This document shows, in pieces, positions 59,381-64,000 of a stretch of DNA of 64,000 bases. The notes below the pieces were generated by a model. The model saw nothing but the letters and a program-made list of their open reading frames with translations, searched no databases and was not told the origin of the DNA. The number at the start of each line of letters is the position of its first letter. The stretch's first letter is position 1. The position numbers and the translations under genes were made by a program. This DNA comes from Rhizobium anhuiense. Its GTDB lineage: Bacteria > Pseudomonadota > Alphaproteobacteria > Rhizobiales > Rhizobiaceae. Location: the NCBI RefSeq assembly GCF_003985145.1, contig NZ_ML133521.1, forward strand, positions 62,001 through 126,000, written 5' to 3'.

Positions 59381-60477
59381 GCGCTTGGTCCCCTGCTTTC
59401 GTTCCCACCCTGGTGCGCCGGGAGCGCGCCTCGCTTGCCGCGAGCCTGCTTGCGCCCGTCATGGCGCTTGTCATAGCGATCGCGCTCAACCTCGGCCTTT
59501 ACATCCTGATGGGCCGTGACCCGGTCGCGGTCCTCTACGCGATGCTTTTCGAGCCCTTCCTCTCCTGGGCGTCATTTTCGGAAGTGCTCTTAAAGGCAGG
59601 CCCGCTCCTGCTGATCGCGCAGGGACTGGCGATCGGCTTTCGCGCCAAGGTCTTCAATATCGGCGCCGAAGGCCAGTTCATTCTCGGCGCGATCTTCGCC
59701 TCGGCCATTCCGGTCTGGTTTCCTCAGGCAACGGGCCAGTGGATCTGGCCGGCGATGCTGCTGCTCGGCGCCATCGGCGGCGCGCTCTGGGCCTCTCTCA
59801 CCGCCTTCTGGCGCGTGCGCCTCAACGCCAACGAGATCCTCGTTTCGCTGATGCTGAGCCTCGTTGCGGCGCAGCTGCTGAACTATCTGCTGCTCGGCCC
59901 CTGGAAGGATCCGAACGGCTTCAACTTCCCCCAGTCGGTGATGTTCCAGTATGATGCGATGGTCCCGACCCTGATTTCCGGGACCCGCCTCAACGTCTCT
60001 TTCCTGATTACGCTCGCTTTGTTGGTTGCCGCCTGGGTCTTCATGCAGAAGAGCTTCATCGGCTACAAGCTGCAGGTCGGCGGCTTGGCGCCGCGGGCTG
60101 CCGGCTATGCCGGCTTCAAGGAGGGTTGGGCAATCTGGCTGTCGCTGCTGATCGGCGGCTTTGCCGCCGGTCTTGCCGGTGCTGCCGAAGTCGCCGGTCC
60201 GCTCGGCCAGCTGCAGCGTTCGGTCGCGAGCGGTTATGGCTATGCGGCCATCATCGTCGCCTATCTCGGTGGCCTGCACCCGATCGGCATCGTGGTCTCG
60301 GCGCTGGTCATGGCGGTCATCTATATCGGTGGCGACAATGCCATGGTCTCGGCCGGCCTGCCGATCGCCGCCGTCCGCGTCTTCCAAGGCAGTCTGCTGC
60401 TCGCCTATCTCATCGCCGTCGCCTTCGTGCGCTACCGCCTCGAATGGCGCCGCGCCGCCCACCGGAGCCCGTCATGA
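59377..60477 (+). CDS. ABC transporter permease (YufP/NupC type)
   Basis: 366 residues; overlaps the ATPase gene (ATGA). Eight to ten membrane segments including GPLLLIAQGLAIGFRAKVFNIGAEGQF (in part), the BPD_transp_2 signature. Partner of the following permease. Confidence 0.92.
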   Translation: MSAWSPAFVPTLVRRERASLAASLLAPVMALVIAIALNLGLYILMGRDPVAVLYAMLFEPFLSWASFSEVLLKAGPLLLIAQGLAIGFRAKVFNIGAEGQFILGAIFASAIPVWFPQATGQWIWPAMLLLGAIGGALWASLTAFWRVRLNANEILVSLMLSLVAAQLLNYLLLGPWKDPNGFNFPQSVMFQYDAMVPTLISGTRLNVSFLITLALLVAAWVFMQKSFIGYKLQVGGLAPRAAGYAGFKEGWAIWLSLLIGGFAAGLAGAAEVAGPLGQLQRSVASGYGYAAIIVAYLGGLHPIGIVVSALVMAVIYIGGDNAMVSAGLPIAAVRVFQGSLLLAYLIAVAFVRYRLEWRRAAHRSPS

Positions 60478-61385
60478 ACGCCATCGAGTTCATTCTTGCC
60501 GGCATGCTTGCGGCGGCGACACCGTTTCTTCTCGCAGCCCTCGGCGAACTGGTGGCCGAGCGCGCCGGCGTCCTCAACCTCGGGGTCGAGGGATTGATGG
60601 CCTTCGGCGCCGTGCTCGCCTTCATCGTCGTCTATCAGGGCGGCGGACATCTCCTGGGCTTCGTCGTCGCCGGGTTCGGCGGCGCTGTCCTTTCCCTGCT
60701 CTTCGCCTTCGTCACCCTCGGATTCCGGGCAAACCAGGTGGCGGCGGGCCTTGCCATCGGCATTCTCGGCCAGGGCCTCTCGGCACTTTTCGGCAAGACC
60801 TATGAAAGCCTCACCGTCAGAGGACTTCCGAAGCTCGCCCTTCCCGGACTTTCGGAACTGCCGGTTATCGGCGGCCTTTTCGTCCAGGACATCGTCGTGT
60901 GGATTTCGCTCGCCGCGACCCTCGCCCTCTGGGCCATATTTGCCTACACCAAGCTCGGTCTCATCGTCCGCGCTGTCGGCGAGAACCCCAAGGCCGCGCA
61001 TGCCATCGGTTATCCGGTCATCTCAGTCCGCGTCCTCGCCATCGCCTTCGGCGGCGCCATGGCGGGCTTCGCCGGTGCCTATGCGTCGGTGGTCTACACA
61101 CCGCTCTGGGCCGATGGAATGATCGCCGGCCGCGGCTGGATCGCCATCGCCCTTGTCGTCTTCGGGACTTGGCTCACCGGCCGTATCTTCCTCGGCGCCT
61201 GCCTCTTCGGGGCGGTCTCGCTGATGGGGCTTGCAGCCCAGGCAACCGGACTGGATGTTCCCTCGCAGCTGCTGTCGAGCCTGCCCTATCTTGTCACGAT
61301 CATCGTGCTCGGCATCATCTCCGCCGACCGTCGCCTGCTGAAACTGAACGGCGTTGCTTCGCTCGGCGAACCATTCGAGCGATAA
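60474..61385 (+). CDS. ABC transporter permease (YufQ/NupD type)
   Basis: 303 residues from ATG 60474, overlapping the previous stop (ATGA). LAALGELVAERAGVLNLGVEG (in part) is the conserved N-terminal BPD_transp_2 block; membrane segments follow to the end. Last gene of the operon that begins with the Rieske subunit. Confidence 0.92.
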   Translation: MNAIEFILAGMLAAATPFLLAALGELVAERAGVLNLGVEGLMAFGAVLAFIVVYQGGGHLLGFVVAGFGGAVLSLLFAFVTLGFRANQVAAGLAIGILGQGLSALFGKTYESLTVRGLPKLALPGLSELPVIGGLFVQDIVVWISLAATLALWAIFAYTKLGLIVRAVGENPKAAHAIGYPVISVRVLAIAFGGAMAGFAGAYASVVYTPLWADGMIAGRGWIAIALVVFGTWLTGRIFLGACLFGAVSLMGLAAQATGLDVPSQLLSSLPYLVTIIVLGIISADRRLLKLNGVASLGEPFER

Positions 61386-61420
61386 AGACGCGCGGCGCTG
61401 CTATCTGCCGGCGAAGATGG

Positions 61421-61954
61421 TCAGCCGCGATCGAGCTTCTTTCCGCCGCGCGCTTCGAATTGGACGAGCAGCGACTTGAGTTCGATCTCGCGAACGCGGC
61501 GTGCCGCTTCATCCGGGCTGACCCATTCGAGGATACGCTGGCCCCGCTCCTTGAAATCGCCGCTGATATCAGTGACTTCAATCTGAAACATGTCGACGAT
61601 ACAGGGGGCCACATCGCCATTGTCGAGTTCTTTCAGATAGGTATAACGGCCGACCGGCTTCTTCTTCACCACCCCGCGCACGCCTGCCTCCTCCCACGCC
61701 TCGATTGCCGCTGCTTCGAAAGGCTTTTTCCCTTTCATCGGCCATCCTTTTGGGATGACCCAGCGTGCGCTCTCACGCGATGTGATCACCAGGATTTCGA
61801 TCGCGGATCCGGCATCGCCGTAGCGAAAGCAAAGAGCGCCGTACTGTTGACGGAATGCACCGGCGAACAGCGTTTCAGGAACAGCAGCGAGCTGCCGTAG
61901 CAGTGACTGGGACTTGTCCGGTCGGGGCTTCCTGCTTTTCTTGCTCGGCGTCAT
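61421..61954 (-). CDS. Nudix hydrolase (diphosphoinositol-polyphosphate-phosphatase-like)
   Basis: 177 residues. Nudix box: GKKPFEAAAIEAWEEAGVRG, with the central REU read as IEA but the EEAG metal ligands intact. WVIPKGWPM upstream and the VDMFQIEV segment are typical of this alphaproteobacterial subgroup. Basic N-terminus (KKSRKPRPDKSQS). Substrate unknown. Converges with the transporter operon, diverges from the phosphate operon. Confidence 0.88.
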   Translation of the reverse strand: MTPSKKSRKPRPDKSQSLLRQLAAVPETLFAGAFRQQYGALCFRYGDAGSAIEILVITSRESARWVIPKGWPMKGKKPFEAAAIEAWEEAGVRGVVKKKPVGRYTYLKELDNGDVAPCIVDMFQIEVTDISGDFKERGQRILEWVSPDEAARRVREIELKSLLVQFEARGGKKLDRG

Positions 61955-62005
61955 AGTAGATGAATTACCGAATTTGCATGTTGCTTCAATTGCCTGAGCG
62001 TGTTT

Positions 62006-62023
62006 ATGACAGATTTATGACAA
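62006..62023. promoter_or_regulatory. PHO box upstream of the orfA-pit operon
   Basis: On the minus strand TTGTCAT-AAAT-CTGTCAT, two 7-bp repeats 11 bp apart, one base off the PhoB consensus. It lies 28-45 bp before the DUF47 ATG. In Sinorhizobium meliloti the equivalent orfA-pit genes are repressed by PhoB, so a repressing role is likely. Confidence 0.8.
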
Positions 62024-62050
62024 TCGGCCGCACGAGGAAGGTTCCCAGGC

Positions 62051-62695
62051 ATGATGAGCATTTTTCGCAAGCTGATGCCACGGGAAGACAGATTCTTCGA
62101 CATGTTTTCCAAGCACTCGAAGACCGTCGTTGCCGCAGCCTACGCCCTCGACCAACTCCTGAAGGGCAATGACGTCGAGAAAAACTGCGAACGTATCGTC
62201 ACATTGGAAGACGAGGCCGACGACATCACGCGTGACGTTCTTCTTGCCGTTCGCCGAAGCTTCATCACGCCCTTCGACCGGGGAGACATCAAGGACCTTA
62301 TCCAGTCGATGGATGATTCGATCGACATGATGCACAAGACAGTCAAGACGATCCGCTTGTTCGAGCAATCCAGCTTCGATCCGCTCATGCAGGAGATGGG
62401 CAGCGAAATCGTCAAGGCGGCAAATCTTGTCGCGGAAGCGATACCCCTGCTCGACAGATTGGGGGCCAATGCGCAGCGTCTCGCCGCCATCGCGGAGGAA
62501 GTCACCCGAGTGGAGGGACGTTCCGATGAGCTCCACGACCAGGGTTTGAAGGATCTGTTCTTGCGTCATGGCGCCAGCGGCAATGCGATGGCCTACATGA
62601 TCGGCAGCGAAATCTACGGAGAGCTGGAGAAAGTCGTCGACCGCTTCGAGGATGTCGCCAACGAGATCAGCGGCATTCTCATCGAGAACGTCTGA
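62051..62695 (+). CDS. DUF47/PhoU-like phosphate-transport accessory protein (OrfA-like)
   Basis: 214 residues; GAGGAAGG upstream. DUF47 helices: RFFDMFSKHSKTVVAAAYALDQLL (in part), IVTLEDEADDITRDVLLAVRRSFITPFDRGDI (in part), DDSIDMMHKTVKTIRLFE. Cytosolic helical bundle related to PhoU. TGATG overlap couples it to pit. Confidence 0.92.
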   Translation: MMSIFRKLMPREDRFFDMFSKHSKTVVAAAYALDQLLKGNDVEKNCERIVTLEDEADDITRDVLLAVRRSFITPFDRGDIKDLIQSMDDSIDMMHKTVKTIRLFEQSSFDPLMQEMGSEIVKAANLVAEAIPLLDRLGANAQRLAAIAEEVTRVEGRSDELHDQGLKDLFLRHGASGNAMAYMIGSEIYGELEKVVDRFEDVANEISGILIENV

Positions 62696-63699
62696 TGGAT
62701 GCCTCCCTCGCTCTGCCGCTGCTGGTCGGCCTTATCGTCGTCGCTTTGTTCTTCGACTTTCTCAACGGCCTTCATGATGCGGCCAATTCCATTGCCACGA
62801 TCGTCTCGACCCGCGTCCTGCGGCCGCAATATGCGGTCGCCTGGGCGGCGTTCTTCAATTTCATCGCTTTCCTGTTCTTCGGCTTGCATGTCGCCGAGAC
62901 GCTGGGGACCGGCATCATCGATCCCGCGATCGTCTCGCCCCAACTGATCTTCGCCGCGCTCATGGGCGCCATCATCTGGAATATCCTCACCTGGATTTTC
63001 GGGATTCCATCGAGTTCGTCGCATGCGCTTGTCGGTGGGCTGGTGGGGGCCGGTCTGGCAAAGGTGGGCTTCAGCTCGATCGTCTGGAATGGTCTCCTAA
63101 AGACGGTCGGCGCCATTTTCCTTTCACCAGCCATCGGCTTCCTGCTTGCGCTGGTGCTGGTACTCGCCGTCTCCTGGTTGTTCGTCCGGCAGACGCCATT
63201 TGCGGTGGATCGGACCTTTCGCATCATGCAGTTCGTGTCCGCTTCGCTCTATTCGCTCGGCCACGGCGGAAACGATGCGCAGAAGACGATGGGCATCATC
63301 GCGGTGCTCCTGTTCAGTCAGGGATATCTCGGCCCGACATTCTACGTGCCGTTCTGGGTGGTCATTACCTGCCAATCGGCAATGGCTCTCGGTACGCTGT
63401 TTGGCGGATGGCGGATCGTTCATACCATGGGGTCGAAGATCACCCGGCTCAACCCCATGCAAGGTTTCTGCGCGGAGACGGGCGGAGCGCTGACGCTGTT
63501 CGGAGCGACGTGGCTCGGCATTCCCGTTTCGACGACGCATACCATCACCGGAGCAATCGTTGGAGTGGGCGCGGCTCGCCGTGTTTCCGCCGTGCGCTGG
63601 GGATTGGCCGGCAACATCGTGATAGCCTGGATCGTCACGATGCCGGCGGCGGCAGCAATATCCGCAGCGTTCTACGGACTTGTATCTTTGCTGCACTGA
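62695..63699 (+). CDS. pit: Low-affinity inorganic phosphate transporter
   Basis: 334 residues, about ten membrane segments and the two PiT signatures: DFLNGLHDAANSIATIVSTR and a C-terminal repeat GIPVSTTHTITGAIVGVGAA; SLGHGGNDAQKTMG lies in between. Proton- or metal-phosphate symporter of the inner membrane. Translationally coupled to the DUF47 gene. Confidence 0.95.
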   Translation: MDASLALPLLVGLIVVALFFDFLNGLHDAANSIATIVSTRVLRPQYAVAWAAFFNFIAFLFFGLHVAETLGTGIIDPAIVSPQLIFAALMGAIIWNILTWIFGIPSSSSHALVGGLVGAGLAKVGFSSIVWNGLLKTVGAIFLSPAIGFLLALVLVLAVSWLFVRQTPFAVDRTFRIMQFVSASLYSLGHGGNDAQKTMGIIAVLLFSQGYLGPTFYVPFWVVITCQSAMALGTLFGGWRIVHTMGSKITRLNPMQGFCAETGGALTLFGATWLGIPVSTTHTITGAIVGVGAARRVSAVRWGLAGNIVIAWIVTMPAAAAISAAFYGLVSLLH

Positions 63700-63730
63700 A
63701 TGAGGTGAGAGCGAAGGCAATCGCCACGCA

Positions 63731-63916
63731 TTACCCCTCTCCTGTTGAGCTTTGCCGCTGGAAAGACATCCATCCGGCCAGCTGCATCGCGGCTTTAATG
63801 TTGCGTGCACTGCACAAATAGAGCGCTTCCATGGCTGTGACTATCGTGGCAATCGCACAAAAAGGAAGCAGAAAACGATAGCGCCCAAGAAATAGGCAAT
63901 CGTTAATTCTTCGCAT
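63731..63916 (-). CDS. Possible small membrane protein
   Basis: 61 residues from ATG 63916 with AAAGGAGAA very close upstream (2-3 bp spacing, short). One hydrophobic segment (FLLPFCAIATIVTAMEALYLC). No family recognised. A second in-frame choice in another frame gives a 30-residue peptide from an ATG at about 63933. Weak. Confidence 0.3.
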   Translation of the reverse strand: MRRINDCLFLGRYRFLLPFCAIATIVTAMEALYLCSARNIKAAMQLAGWMSFQRQSSTGEG

Positions 63917-63956
63917 TTCTCCTTTTGCTTCATGCTGTTACCAACTCCTCTCGAAA

Positions 63957-63973
63957 TTGGCACGCTGCTTGCA
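63957..63973 (+). promoter_or_regulatory. Sigma-54 promoter reading out of the window
   Basis: TTGGCACGCTGCTTGCA: GG at -24 and GC at -12 with exact spacing, matching the consensus at all conserved positions. It fires rightward toward a gene beyond 64000, probably nitrogen, C4-dicarboxylate or nif/fix related. Confidence 0.85.
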
Positions 63974-64000
63974 GGTTCTTAGATGCACCGGTCAACGGCG

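Larger units (their letters stand above)
63700..64000. other. Region after pit
   Basis: 301 bp to the window edge. It holds a possible small minus-strand ORF and a sigma-54 promoter near the end; no other gene is supported. Confidence 0.5.

Noticed and set aside
63731..63933. Exopolysaccharide-repressor (ExoX/Psi-like) identity for the small ORF after pit
   Set aside because: Only a single hydrophobic segment is shared; start and length do not support the assignment.

Overview
The window looks like alphaproteobacterial DNA of the Rhizobium leguminosarum/etli type. The evidence is high GC, a rhizobial intergenic palindromic repeat family, the aerobic (cob) cobalamin pathway, mocDEF-type rhizopine genes, an orfA-pit phosphate operon with a PHO box, and a TfuA/YcaO pair. 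It is mostly accessory metabolism (sugar acids, inositol, purines, NAD, cobalamin). No rRNA, tRNA, replication gene or CRISPR array was seen, so a chromosomal island and a chromid/plasmid cannot be told apart.

Layout. 1-9865: an envelope module with two exported caspase-fold proteins (one cut by the window edge), a DUF4384-OmpA protein, an exported NlpC/P60-like protein, a Ser/Gly-rich lipoprotein and a membrane methyltransferase-like protein. 10088-15756: L-fuconate catabolism (dehydratase, SDR, IclR regulator, lactonase) interrupted by an ArsR/SRPBCC/ClpP trio. 15975-16817: an XRE regulator and small genes. 16886-21104: a compact putative RiPP locus read leftward: a SARP/TPR regulator, a 47-residue candidate precursor, YcaO and TfuA. 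21430-27725: a purine-related locus with two probable xanthine (NMT1-motif) riboswitches, one before a 2-oxoglutarate oxygenase and one before an NMT1-type ABC transporter whose binding-protein gene is frameshifted. 28218-32830: a VOC-protein remnant, then nadABC and an NrtR-type regulator with two operators. 32860-38512: a PanB-like protein, mocF-mocE-mocD, a divergent LacI regulator and an inosose isomerase-like protein. 38611-45683: cobM, L, K, J, I, H, G and F, with cobK inverted. 45850-45978: transposase remnant. 46222-52656: a CUT1 sugar transporter, a DenD-like dehydrogenase and a GntR regulator behind an 18-bp inverted repeat. 52772-61385: an acylphosphatase-like protein, then a split Rieske oxygenase, a glutathione transferase, a deaminase-like amidohydrolase and a BMP-type purine/nucleoside transporter. 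61421-63699: a Nudix protein and the PHO-box-linked phosphate transporter. A consensus sigma-54 promoter fires out of the right edge.

Most operons carry a regulator and readable operator beside the catabolic genes. The strongest candidates for something new are the minimal SARP-peptide-YcaO-TfuA locus, the two-riboswitch purine locus, the split Rieske/GST/deaminase/BMP operon and the exported caspase module. All assignments come from reading motifs and neighbourhoods; no database search was run.
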